A DNA stretch of 64,000 bases from Virgibacillus sp. MSP4-1 (GTDB lineage Bacteria > Bacillota > Bacilli > Bacillales > Alkalibacillaceae), in NCBI RefSeq assembly GCF_010092505.1, contig NZ_CP048021.1, positions 3,100,001 through 3,164,000 on the forward strand, given 5' to 3'. Below the pieces are notes generated by a model. It saw only the letters and a list, made by a program, of their open reading frames with translations, did no database searches and was not told the origin of the DNA. The stretch's first letter is position 1, and each line of letters begins with the position of its first letter. Of this stretch, positions 41,521 to 49,548 are shown in pieces. The position numbers were made by a program, and so were the translations under genes.

Positions 41521-41812
41521 GATGATGGAGAAAAAACTTATAAGGAAATGGCTGCAGGGTGATCTCATTTTGGGACCACCCATTCTTTTATCATTATTTT
41601 TATGTATTTTTCATCATGTTTGGATAAATCAGACAATACAAATAGGTATAAGGATTTTGTGATGTTTTTTGACAAAATACTTGATTCATTAAAGAATATC
41701 CCTTTTAATTGTAGGTATAACAATTTTTTAAAAATTCTATATTTATTTTTAATTCTGTCACTTAAAGAAAGCGGGAAATGGACAGGGAAGAACCCCTGAG
41801 ACATGAGAAAAC
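41521..41812. other. Intergenic region upstream of the second symporter unit
   Basis: A+T-rich sequence. TTGACA occurs at 41669-41674 with AAGAAT 17 bases later, a weak promoter candidate. A minus-strand 79-codon frame crosses the region but has no ribosome binding site and runs through the terminator, so I do not call it. Confidence 0.3.
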
Positions 41813-41839
41813 CGATTCCTGTTTTCAGGATCGTTTTTT
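41813..41839 (+). terminator. Hairpin with T run
   Basis: CGATTCCTG / CAGGATCG (one bulged T) with a 4-base loop is followed by TTTTTT. It lies just before the small symporter ORF, so it may be an attenuator of that unit or the end of the upstream transcript. Confidence 0.65.
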
Positions 41840-41866
41840 ATACATTCCATAAGAGGAGGGAAGAGA

Positions 41867-41968
41867 ATGATTACAGGCTGGACATTATTCTGGTTTGCGG
41901 TGCCCATGCCGTTACTCGTTATCTGGGCAATATACACTTATTTTAAAGAAGGGAAGGATGAACATTAA
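41867..41968 (+). CDS. Small membrane protein coupled to the second PutP-like symporter
   Basis: This 33-codon ORF follows AAGAGGAGGG and reads as one membrane helix with LFWFAVPMPLLVIWAIYTYF and a charged KEGKDEH tail. Its TAA shares a base with the next ATG (TAATG). The FW-F-VPMP-L core is shared with the microprotein at 10244, which also overlaps a putP start. A small symporter subunit or stabiliser is the simplest reading (inference). Confidence 0.75.
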   Translation: MITGWTLFWFAVPMPLLVIWAIYTYFKEGKDEH

Positions 41969-43470
41969 TGGATGTTAATCCAATACTAATTACTTTTGTC
42001 GCCTATTTGGCGCTCATGTTAAGCATCGGAATTATAACATATCGCAGAACGAATACTTTATCAGATTATGTGTTAGGTGGTCGTAAGCTGGGAAGCTGGG
42101 TTACAGCATTTTCAGCTGCTGCCAGTGATTTTAGTGGCTGGCTTCTTATTGGGTTGCCTGGTGCAGCCTATGCAGCCGGTTTTGGCCAATGGAGCTTATG
42201 GATAGCTGTCGGCCTTGCTGTTGGTGCTGCAATTAACTGGACTTATGTTGCAAAGCGTCTGCGCGTTTATACGGAATACTCCAACGATTCCATTACCCTC
42301 CCGGAGTTTTTCGAAAATCGTTTCCGCGACAAATCCAATCTGCTACGTCTTATTTCGGCGATATTCATTCTGGCATTTTTCTTATTTTATACAGCCTCAG
42401 GATTAGTCAGTGGTGCAAAACTGTTCCAGGGGACATTTGATGTTGATTATCATTTTGCATTAATTATCGGTGCCCTTATTATTGTTGGCTATACGTTTCT
42501 TGGCGGATTTATTGCAGTTAGTTATACGGACTTTATACAAGGTGCACTAATGTCTACAGCCCTGTTATTTACTTCGATTTATGGACTGATTCAGGTTGGT
42601 GGTTTCGGCGGTCTGTTTGAACAGTTGGGTGCTGTTAGTGGTACATTAGTGGATGGATTTGCTGCAACCTCCTATGATGAGCCTGAAGGGATACTGTGGG
42701 AAGCGGCCGGTCCGATTGGGTTTGTAGGAATTGTCTCAGCCCTGGCCTGGGGACTTGGCTATTTTGGGCAGCCTCATATTTTAGCAAGGTTTATGGCTAT
42801 CCGGTCTCATCAGGAGGTGCGAAAAGCAAGATTAATCAGCATATCCTTAGGGCTCGTCATTCCGCTGTATGGTGCCCTTATAGTTGGTATGCTTGGGATT
42901 GTGAACTTTGATCAGCCACTTGCAGACCCTGAGCAGGTATTTATTCAGCTCGTACAGCTAATTTACGATCCATGGATTGCAGGTGCCCTGTTAGCAGCCG
43001 TATTAGCTGCGATTATGAGTACCGTTGACTCTCAGTTGCTTGTATCTTCCAGTGCACTTTCCGAAGACTTCTATCGTAAATATTTCCGTAAACAAGCATC
43101 AGATAAGGAACTGGTCTGGATAGGACGTCTGTCTGTGTTACTGATTGCTATTATCGCACTGTTTATTGCCTGGAATGAAACCAGTTCTGTATTGGACCTT
43201 GTCTCTTATGCCTGGGCAGGGTTTGGGGCAACGTTTGGCCCTCCCATTTTATTCTCGTTATTCTGGAGAAATACGTCCAGAAATGGCGTTCTTGCCGGTA
43301 TTATGGTTGGTGGTGTGACAGTATTTACCTGGCAATACACCGGATCTGCTCTCTATGAAATGGTACCAGGCTTTATCTTCTCAAGCATTGCAATTGTCAT
43401 CTTCAGTTTTATCGGTCAAAAGCCATCTGATGAAGTGAAAGAGGAGTATGATAAAGTCGCTGGCGTATAA
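41968..43470 (+). CDS. Sodium:solute symporter, PutP-like (second copy)
   Basis: This 500-residue SSS transporter has about 13 helices and the landmarks SDYVLGGRKLGSWVTAFSAA, SDFSGWLLIGLPGAAY, GYFGQPHILARFM and MSTVDSQLLVSSSALSEDFY. It is clearly a paralogue of the one at 10354. Its neighbour 137 bases downstream is an arginase-family hydrolase, so a guanidino or arginine-related solute is possible, while proline remains an alternative. Translation is coupled to the upstream microprotein. Confidence 0.88.
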   Translation: MDVNPILITFVAYLALMLSIGIITYRRTNTLSDYVLGGRKLGSWVTAFSAAASDFSGWLLIGLPGAAYAAGFGQWSLWIAVGLAVGAAINWTYVAKRLRVYTEYSNDSITLPEFFENRFRDKSNLLRLISAIFILAFFLFYTASGLVSGAKLFQGTFDVDYHFALIIGALIIVGYTFLGGFIAVSYTDFIQGALMSTALLFTSIYGLIQVGGFGGLFEQLGAVSGTLVDGFAATSYDEPEGILWEAAGPIGFVGIVSALAWGLGYFGQPHILARFMAIRSHQEVRKARLISISLGLVIPLYGALIVGMLGIVNFDQPLADPEQVFIQLVQLIYDPWIAGALLAAVLAAIMSTVDSQLLVSSSALSEDFYRKYFRKQASDKELVWIGRLSVLLIAIIALFIAWNETSSVLDLVSYAWAGFGATFGPPILFSLFWRNTSRNGVLAGIMVGGVTVFTWQYTGSALYEMVPGFIFSSIAIVIFSFIGQKPSDEVKEEYDKVAGV

Positions 43471-43606
43471 TAGGAAAAGACAGTACTCCAACGTAGACTC
43501 ATGACTTTAAGGGAATCCGGCCTTTCGCTACAATAGGATTATAATGAATAATGAAATTTAAAAGGAATCAATCTAATAACATTCAAGGCAAAGGGAGTGG
43601 AACAGC

Positions 43607-44560
43607 ATGAGCGATGAAAAGTTATATGGAAATACCCCTTGTTTTTTGGGGGGTAAAAAAGCTTCGATTAAGGATCAGAATGTAAACGATTATGATGTAC
43701 TTATTTATGGTGTACCGTGGGAAGGTGCGGTCACCTGGGGAGATTACACAGGTGTTGAGCTTGGGCCGAAAGTGATTCGCCTCAATTCTGCCCGTTATTC
43801 GGGATATTTACCAGAGTTGAATCATATCGATGTTTTGAGTCATTATCAACTTGCTGATTTAGGTGATGTGGATGTTGTTCCGGCAGATACAATCGAAACG
43901 ATGGACAGGATCACAAACTTTGCAGCCAAAGTATGGGATACTAACGCCTTTCCTGTTGCGTTCGGCGGGGATCATGGGATTACCTATCCGATTGTAAAGG
44001 CCCTAAGTGAAAAGGTCGATGGAAAAGTGGGAATCATTCATCTGGATGCACACTACGATAACCACCCTGATTATGAGGGAGATCAATACGCCAGGAGCAC
44101 GCCTTTTGCACGCATTTATGAAAGTGAAAGTGTACGAAATGAAAGCATTGTTCATATGGGCATTCATGGGCCAAGAAATAAACCTGAGACGGGTAAGTAT
44201 GCAGCAGAAGCAGGTGCTACCACGATAACCTCAAGAGAAATCAGGAAAAGCAATGATCTGGAAGCAATGGCAAAGCATGCCTATGATATTGCTAGCAAGG
44301 GTACTGATGCGGTTTACTTAAGCATCTGCAGTGATGTGCTGGATTTTGCTTTTAATCCGGGTGGACCAGTGGATGGCAATGGCCTGACTTCCTATGAGTT
44401 AGTCGAATTGGTTCACGCCTTTGCGAAATTAGGGGTAAATGGAATGGATTATGTTGAGGTTTACCCTCAGCAGGATGCCAATGATAATTCCTCTCATTTT
44501 GTAACAACCGTTATTCTATACGCACTCGCAGGCGACATCCTCAGAAAACAGAATCAATAA
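43607..44560 (+). CDS. Arginase/agmatinase-family guanidino hydrolase with altered metal motif
   Basis: This 317-residue protein has the ureohydrolase fold with GGDHG (120-124) and HLDAHYD (145-151) metal sites. The third motif, usually SxDxDxxDP, reads SICSDVLDFAFNPG (239-252), so the first metal-binding Asp is replaced by Cys241 while Asp243 remains. AAAGGGAGTGG precedes the ATG. Substrate might be a guanidino compound other than agmatine; activity is uncertain. It lies downstream of a PutP-like symporter and ends at a strong terminator. Confidence 0.8.
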   Translation: MSDEKLYGNTPCFLGGKKASIKDQNVNDYDVLIYGVPWEGAVTWGDYTGVELGPKVIRLNSARYSGYLPELNHIDVLSHYQLADLGDVDVVPADTIETMDRITNFAAKVWDTNAFPVAFGGDHGITYPIVKALSEKVDGKVGIIHLDAHYDNHPDYEGDQYARSTPFARIYESESVRNESIVHMGIHGPRNKPETGKYAAEAGATTITSREIRKSNDLEAMAKHAYDIASKGTDAVYLSICSDVLDFAFNPGGPVDGNGLTSYELVELVHAFAKLGVNGMDYVEVYPQQDANDNSSHFVTTVILYALAGDILRKQNQ

Positions 44561-44566
44561 AGTATA

Positions 44567-44607
44567 AAAACCTGCCTTGAAGCTAATCACTTCAAGGCAG
44601 GTTTTTT
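44567..44607 (+). terminator. Rho-independent terminator after the arginase-family gene
   Basis: AAAACCTGCCTTGAAG / CTTCAAGGCAGGTTTT is a perfect 16-bp stem with a 7-base loop and T run. Confidence 0.9.
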
Positions 44608-44731
44608 GCTTTCAGAATGATAGAAGCTCCCAAGTATGCTATCCTCTTTCACTTACACCTTCTAATAGTAGAGATGCGATAAATAGTCGTGTTACGATAG
44701 GTAAGGAACTCCGAAAAAAGGAGAGATACGT

Positions 44732-45310
44732 TTGAAACAGAACTTTATGGATCAGTTTTATACAATAGATCAAGAGACAGGTGAATATATCATAGAAATT
44801 TCACTTCAAAACTATGATGACGTTTTTAATACCTGGGATTCATCCGTCTATAATATTCGTGATCTGGATTCCAGTCTGAAATCTTTTTTGGAGGAATGTT
44901 CCTATGACATTGATTCCAAAAGGAGCATTAAGCTTCGATTTAATATGAATAATCAAAATAAGGACGAAAAGATGGAAGCTTTAATCGCTGAAGGAATACG
45001 AAATTACTTCCAATATTCTCATTACATAATGAAGAAGCGCTTCTCAGAAAAGCGTAAGCGATCGATAATATACATTATCCTCTCCCTGCTGTTCACCATT
45101 GTATCGTACTTTTTTAAAGCGGCAAATGAGAGCGAATTAGTAGGAGAGATCATTTCTTTAAGCTTAACAGTTGGGGGCTGGGTATTTCTTTGGGAGACCT
45201 TTTCTCTATTGTTTATCCAGAGCAGTGATTTAAGGAAGCAAAAGAAACAGTTCAGACGGATATTTACTGCACCGATTCTGTTCCGCTATGTGGATCAATC
45301 AAAAAAGTAA
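44732..45310 (+). CDS. Membrane protein of unknown function, two helices
   Basis: This 192-residue protein has a soluble N-terminal half of about 105 residues, then two membrane helices (SIIYIILSLLFTIVSYFF and ISLSLTVGGWVFLWETFSLL), and a basic C-terminal tail. TTG 44732 follows AAAAGGAGA. I recognise no family. The next gene, a TPR protein, starts 74 bases later; a shared transcript is possible. Confidence 0.6.
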   Translation: MKQNFMDQFYTIDQETGEYIIEISLQNYDDVFNTWDSSVYNIRDLDSSLKSFLEECSYDIDSKRSIKLRFNMNNQNKDEKMEALIAEGIRNYFQYSHYIMKKRFSEKRKRSIIYIILSLLFTIVSYFFKAANESELVGEIISLSLTVGGWVFLWETFSLLFIQSSDLRKQKKQFRRIFTAPILFRYVDQSKK

Positions 45311-45384
45311 GAATAGAGCCTTTTCATAATGGAGAGGAATGGAAATAGTGTCCTGGTGTGCCACTTAAAAAGGAGGATCACGTT

Positions 45385-46512
45385 TTGGAAATAAATATTA
45401 AGAACAGGCTCGAACAGCTGAAAGAGAGTACAAATACAGAATTTATAAACGATATCGTCTATGATTTTGAACAGGAAGATTATGAGAACCTTATTCGTTC
45501 GGTGGAGACAGCCAAACAAGAGCTGGAGTTTGATGGGGAGGACATATATACGCTGAACCTGTTGGAAATACTGGGATATATAGAACTGAATCAAATGACG
45601 GAAGCAGAAAAGGCCATTAAGTCGATTTATAGTAAGTATGAAGAAGATGGTGTCAAACTTCATTTGCTTGGTCAACTTGCTTATGAAGTTGATCTGAAGC
45701 TTGCCCGTAAATTTTTATCCCGTTCGCTTAAATTATTTGAGACGGATTCCTCTGGAGTCTCTTCTATTGATAAAGCCAGGGCTTATTTACTATTAGCAGA
45801 AACAGAAGAGCAATTAAGTAAAATCCCCCGTGCCTTAAAGTACTATGATAAAGGTCTTGAATCTCTTTCGGAAGGGGAGGATGTCAATGACTATCTGGCC
45901 TCTTTTCTGCACTTTAAAAAAGGGATGCTTCTGGCTGCCAGGCAGGAATACGAGCAATCCGTGGAATCGCTAAAAATGGGAATTGATCGTGCAGGTGAAA
46001 ATCTTGATATAAAGATTCACCTTCTGGTCAGTTTAGGCAAGATTTATGTATCTATGGAAAATTACGACGACGGTCTTCCATATCTCCAGGAAGCTAAAAC
46101 CATTCTGGAAGAGCAATCATCTGATTTTGAAACCCTGCTTGCAGAAACTTTAACAGAGCTTGCTTACTATGATTATCAGCAGGAACAATACAGTCAGGCA
46201 TTAGCTAATTATCGCAGGGCCATTCAGCTCTATGAAAAAGAAAATAAGGTGGAGCCGAGAAAGCTTGGCATGATCTATATGCAGTATGCCCATTGTCTTG
46301 AGAGCATTGAATCACCTGATAATAAAAAAGCAGGGGGGTATTATGAAAAAGGAATTGAATGTCTTGAGCAAGTAGATAATGGGGAGTTACTGGAAAATGC
46401 CCTCGCAGATGTTATCAAATTCTTTGAGAAAACCAAAAACAATAAAAAAATCAAAAAGTATGAGCAAAAGGTCGTGAATTTGCTGAATAACAGAAGTGGG
46501 GCAGTAAGGTAA
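45385..46512 (+). CDS. Tetratricopeptide-repeat protein
   Basis: This 375-residue protein is built of helical hairpins; TPR-like units are seen at about 120-300, for instance ARAYLLLAETEEQLSKIPRA and LAELTELAYYDYQQEQYSQA-type pairs. TTG 45385 has AAAAAGGAGG 7 bases upstream, whereas GTG 45358 lies before that site. It probably mediates protein contacts, and no partner is evident. A strong terminator follows. Confidence 0.7.
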   Translation: MEINIKNRLEQLKESTNTEFINDIVYDFEQEDYENLIRSVETAKQELEFDGEDIYTLNLLEILGYIELNQMTEAEKAIKSIYSKYEEDGVKLHLLGQLAYEVDLKLARKFLSRSLKLFETDSSGVSSIDKARAYLLLAETEEQLSKIPRALKYYDKGLESLSEGEDVNDYLASFLHFKKGMLLAARQEYEQSVESLKMGIDRAGENLDIKIHLLVSLGKIYVSMENYDDGLPYLQEAKTILEEQSSDFETLLAETLTELAYYDYQQEQYSQALANYRRAIQLYEKENKVEPRKLGMIYMQYAHCLESIESPDNKKAGGYYEKGIECLEQVDNGELLENALADVIKFFEKTKNNKKIKKYEQKVVNLLNNRSGAVR

Positions 46513-46549
46513 GCTTAATTAGATTAAAAATCACAGTTTATTCTTTGAA

Positions 46550-46584
46550 GACGCTCAGGGATCATCATCCCTGAGCGTCTTTGC
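46550..46584 (+). terminator. Rho-independent terminator after the TPR gene
   Basis: GACGCTCAGGGAT / ATCCCTGAGCGTC is a perfect 13-bp stem with loop CATC, then TTTGC. Confidence 0.85.
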
Positions 46585-46805
46585 TGTAAAAAGGAAACAC
46601 TATTCTTAAAGGGGTTCAATAAGAGATCACTGCTACTATGCTCTGTTTAAAAATGACATTTATGAGGATATAGAACTCCAGGTGTTATGATATCCCCCCT
46701 GAGATTCCTGTCATTGTAAGCTTTAGCAAAGGTTCATAGGTGAGTCTACTATTATATTCTACTATGGATAGGAACCCTTTTTTCAATAGAATAGGAGACA
46801 GCCCT

Positions 46806-46833
46806 GACTAACATAGAGTTCCCCCATATACTA
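46806..46833 (+). promoter_or_regulatory. SigK-type mother-cell promoter of the spore coat operon
   Basis: GAC (46806-46808) and CATATACTA (46825-46833) are 16 bases apart, matching the SigK pattern AC-N16-CATANNNTA. It lies 38 bases before the first coat gene. The remainder of 46585-46805 shows nothing else I can name. Confidence 0.6.
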
Positions 46834-46870
46834 CTAGTGAAAGATAGTTGAAAGGAGTGATGGATAAACA

Positions 46871-47176
46871 ATGACAGAACTCAACCAGGAGCTGAAGAAT
46901 TTATCCAAGAGTTTAGCCGGTGTTTCGGTTTCAAAAGTGTTGCAAAAGCATGGCATAGGTCAAGATTCAGGTGTGAATGATTTATCCGAATCCCAAAAAC
47001 AGGAACTACGAAATATAGCCCAAAATCTTGAAACGATGGTTAACGAGTATGTTGCCCAGCAAAATGACTCTAACTCATCATCTCAGTCAGAAGGTGGAGA
47101 GAAGGATTCAGAGCCTAAGGAAAGTCCGCTTCGAGAGTTTTTAAAGCGAAAGAAAGAAAAGGAGGTTGATGGATAA
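46871..47176 (+). CDS. Small spore coat protein, CotW-like (tentative)
   Basis: This 101-residue protein has a helical N-terminal half (VSKVLQKHGI ... LSESQKQELRNIAQNLETMV) and a Ser/Glu-rich then basic tail (REFLKRKKEKEVDG). The pattern and its position before a CotX/V-type gene recall CotW of B. subtilis, but the match is by eye. AAAGGAGTGATGG precedes ATG. Its stop overlaps the next start (TAATG). A SigK-like promoter upstream suggests late mother-cell expression. Confidence 0.6.
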   Translation: MTELNQELKNLSKSLAGVSVSKVLQKHGIGQDSGVNDLSESQKQELRNIAQNLETMVNEYVAQQNDSNSSSQSEGGEKDSEPKESPLREFLKRKKEKEVDG

Positions 47177-47775
47177 TGGTAAGAAGGAGAAGAAGGCGAA
47201 ACGATTTTGTAGATTTTGCAGGAAATACGTGGGAGGATGATTGTGGCTGCGGAAGACGCAGAGGTGCCAGAGTTAGTGATTTCGACTGTGGCTGTGGATC
47301 GCACAGAAATGTCAGAGCAACCCAATGTGACTGCGGCTGTGATTCACGCAGAGGTGCCCGTGCTGGAGCTATGATGGGTAATAGAGGCTTCAATGATGAT
47401 GATGCACTTGTTGATAATGCTTCCTATCAAGTTGAGGAAATGCATCAGGGATCCCATGAAGTGATTGAGATTATCGACTCCTGTGATGTAGATGTCACAT
47501 CCAATGACACACAAATTGCTCTATCCATTCAGGTGGCCATCCAAATTGCGATCGCGGTCGTTGTTAATATCACCATTGCAGATTCAAACCGCGCCGAACA
47601 AGTAACCAATGACTTGTTACAACGCACGGAAATGCGGCAGATCAATAAACAAAAAGTACGCATCGAAGGATCCAAAGACGTAAACGTTACGACCAGCGAT
47701 ACAGATATCGCCCTGTCCCTGCAAGTACTTGTTCAAGTTCTTCTGGCATTCCTCATCCAGCTGGATATCCTTTAA
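47176..47775 (+). CDS. cotX: Spore coat protein X/V domain protein with Cys-Gly repeat head
   Basis: This 199-residue coat protein carries two CotX/V repeats, around 98-135 (IDSCDVDVTSNDTQIALSIQ) and 160-195 (KDVNVTTSDTDIALSLQ), each followed by a hydrophobic strand. The N-terminal 60 residues start with six arginines and hold DCGC at 22-25 and 37-40 and CDCGC at 51-55, an exact 15-residue period. CotX-type proteins cross-link in the insoluble coat fraction. Translation is coupled to the preceding gene. Confidence 0.88.
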   Translation: MVRRRRRRNDFVDFAGNTWEDDCGCGRRRGARVSDFDCGCGSHRNVRATQCDCGCDSRRGARAGAMMGNRGFNDDDALVDNASYQVEEMHQGSHEVIEIIDSCDVDVTSNDTQIALSIQVAIQIAIAVVVNITIADSNRAEQVTNDLLQRTEMRQINKQKVRIEGSKDVNVTTSDTDIALSLQVLVQVLLAFLIQLDIL

Positions 47776-47814
47776 ACTGAATAAACCCAACCCGTGGAGC
47801 ACTCCCATTAATAA

Positions 47815-47848
47815 AAGGCTGACTCAAAATCATGAGTTAGCCTTCTTC
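47815..47848. terminator. Terminator between the coat operon and the queuosine genes
   Basis: AAGGCTGACTCA / TGAGTTAGCCTT (one G-U pair) with a 6-base loop, then CTTC on the plus side. Confidence 0.7.
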
Positions 47849-47918
47849 GTTTACATAGAAACTTTATAGGGTGGGGCACCTGTTTTTTTAAGTCCCCCCC
47901 TATAATATGTTCAATAGA

Positions 47919-48548
47919 TTATGCACTGATTGGCAAATCTGAACTTTCCTTTTCCTTTCTGGCGATCTTTACGAATAGATAAGTGATGGGTGTATCCAGA
48001 AGCGCTACAATCAGTTTAAATATATATTGGGTGGCCATCATGCTTAGTAATGCCGTTGCCGGAACAGTTCCCCAAAAAGCAATCGTAATGAATAGACTTG
48101 TATCGATAAACTGACTTGATATAGTAGAAACATTATTTCGCAGCCACAGCTTCTCCATACCGTGTTTTCGTTTTAAACGATGAAAAAAATACACATCGAA
48201 ATGCTGACTGGCAAGGTAGGACAATGTGCTCGCTAAAATCACACGGAGACTGCCGCCTAAAATGGTTTCAAATTCCTGCTGATTTCCAAACAGCGGAGCA
48301 GCAGGCAACTCTATAGCGATAAACAGGAACAATAAGGCAATGATTTGAGTAAAAAAACCAGCCCGGACGGTTTTCTTAGCTGCCTCTTTTCCGTATACTT
48401 CACCAATCACATCTGTAATTAAATAGGTGATGACATATACAATAACGGCAGCTGGTAAAACAAAATCACCGATACTGAATAATTTAACACCCAGAATATT
48501 TGATAAAACCAATAACCCAACAAATAAAGCATTTAAGTAAACAAACAT
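47919..48548 (-). CDS. Queuosine precursor transporter (YhhQ/VUT family)
   Basis: This 209-residue membrane protein has about six helices and the family landmarks VLSNILGVKLF near the start, TDVIGEVYG, and ASHFDVYFF-type segments (LASQHFDVYFFHRLKR). YhhQ proteins take up preQ0/preQ1. It is downstream of queF with 46 bases between, under one preQ1 riboswitch, which supports the assignment. Confidence 0.88.
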   Translation of the reverse strand: MFVYLNALFVGLLVLSNILGVKLFSIGDFVLPAAVIVYVITYLITDVIGEVYGKEAAKKTVRAGFFTQIIALLFLFIAIELPAAPLFGNQQEFETILGGSLRVILASTLSYLASQHFDVYFFHRLKRKHGMEKLWLRNNVSTISSQFIDTSLFITIAFWGTVPATALLSMMATQYIFKLIVALLDTPITYLFVKIARKEKESSDLPISA

Positions 48549-48594
48549 TCTTTATCCTCTCCTTTTTCAGGGAGGATTCCAAGCTTCCCCTCTA

Positions 48595-49092
48595 TTAGCG
48601 ATTATCTACTTTTTCCGGATACATATCATGATTCATCAGGCGATGCAAGGCCATTTTTTCATATTTGGTTTCTGGTCTTCCATAATTGCAATATGGATCA
48701 ATAGAGATTCCGCCTCTGGGGGTGAATTTACCCCATACCTCTATGTAGCGCGGGTTCATAAGTTCAATTAAATCATTCATTATAATGTTCATACTATCTT
48801 CATGAAAGTCTCCATGGTTGCGGAAACTGAATAAGTATAGTTTTAAAGATTTACTCTCTACCATTTTTTGATCAGGGATATAGCTAATATAAACCGTACC
48901 AAAATCCGGCTGGTGAGTTTTAGGACATAAGGTTGTAAATTCCGGGCAATTAAACTTTACAAAGTAATCGCGATTCGGATGCTGGTTATCAAAGGTTTCC
49001 AGCACTTCAGGGGTATAATCAAAGGCATATTTTGTCTGCTGATTACCCAGCAGTGACAGTCCTGTCAACTCATCATCTTTTCTGTCGGACAT
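48595..49092 (-). CDS. queF: NADPH-dependent 7-cyano-7-deazaguanine reductase QueF
   Basis: QueF reduces the nitrile preQ0 to the amine preQ1 in queuosine synthesis. This is the short 165-residue form with the thioimide-forming Cys in [17 protein letters not shown] and the NADPH motif [18 protein letters not shown] (E(S/L)K(S/A)xKLYxxxFRN). ATG 49092 has AAAGGAGG 8 bases upstream; the in-frame TTG 49098 does not fit. The preQ1 riboswitch upstream gives end-product control. Confidence 0.95.
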   Translation of the reverse strand: MSDRKDDELTGLSLLGNQQTKYAFDYTPEVLETFDNQHPNRDYFVKFNCPEFTTLCPKTHQPDFGTVYISYIPDQKMVESKSLKLYLFSFRNHGDFHEDSMNIIMNDLIELMNPRYIEVWGKFTPRGGISIDPYCNYGRPETKYEKMALHRLMNHDMYPEKVDNR

Positions 49093-49118
49093 CTTCAAAC
49101 CTCCTTTTATTCAGCCAT

Positions 49119-49151
49119 TAAAAAAGCCATATCCTAAGGGGGGATATGGCT
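49119..49151 (-). terminator. Riboswitch expression-platform terminator
   Basis: On the minus strand AGCCATATCC pairs with GGATATGGCT, followed by TTTTTTA. It lies between the preQ1 aptamer and queF, so premature termination is the likely switching mode. Confidence 0.85.
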
Positions 49152-49170
49152 GATTCTATCACGTCATATG

Positions 49171-49210
49171 TCCTTAGTTTTTTATAGAGGGTTTAAGCTA
49201 AGAACCTCTC
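49171..49210 (-). promoter_or_regulatory. PreQ1-I riboswitch aptamer
   Basis: On the minus strand the leader reads AGAGGTTCTTAGCTTAAACC, then CTCTATAAAAAACTAAGGA. AGAGG pairs with CCTCT (P1) and the A-rich tail ending AACTAAGGA forms the pseudoknot, matching the class I preQ1 aptamer of B. subtilis almost base for base. It controls queF and the transporter. Confidence 0.93.
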
Positions 49211-49369
49211 CCGTACTTTTACGGATCATTCTGTTTCATGGAATAAGTATATAGATAAGTGGTAGGTATGTCAATTAGCTTCTTGGGTGTTCTTTTTTTT
49301 GGAGATTATAAAATAAATGTACAGATTTGGTTGAAAAACGTCCGGTTCCAACGACCGGCGGCCATTGCT

Positions 49370-49546
49370 CTATACCCATTTTCGAAGTAAGGCGCGGGCT
49401 TTTGCCGGGGAACATTTTCCGGTTTTTGAATCCAGTTTTTTAAAACCTGATTCGTATTTGGCAGGGGGGACTTTCCTATCTGTTGATAAGGTTAAAACAG
49501 AGATCGTTGTCTGATTTTTTTTCGTCTCCTGTTCCTTTACTCTCAC
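49370..49546 (-). CDS. Small basic protein coupled to the upstream membrane protein gene
   Basis: This 58-codon frame starts GTG 49546, two bases after the stop of the preceding minus-strand gene, with AAGGTGG 7 bases upstream. It reads MRVKEQETKK and ends AKARALLRKWV, rich in Lys and Arg, with one Cys. Codon use looks coding. It is unrecognised. A GC-rich hairpin (CCGGT / ACCGG, about 49342-49358) followed by ACGTTTTT on the minus strand could end the transcript. Confidence 0.5.
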   Translation of the reverse strand: MRVKEQETKKNQTTISVLTLSTDRKVPPAKYESGFKKLDSKTGKCSPAKARALLRKWV

Positions 49547-49548
49547 TT

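Noticed and set aside
41565-41804. Minus-strand 79-codon ORF upstream of the second symporter unit
   Set aside because: No ribosome binding site is present before its ATG and the sequence is low-complexity A+T-rich.
49321-49438. Plus-strand small RNA with promoter TTGGGT-N18-TATAAA and a CCGG hairpin before TTTTT
   Set aside because: The same bases encode a plausible minus-strand 58-residue protein with a good ribosome site; the RNA remains only an alternative.
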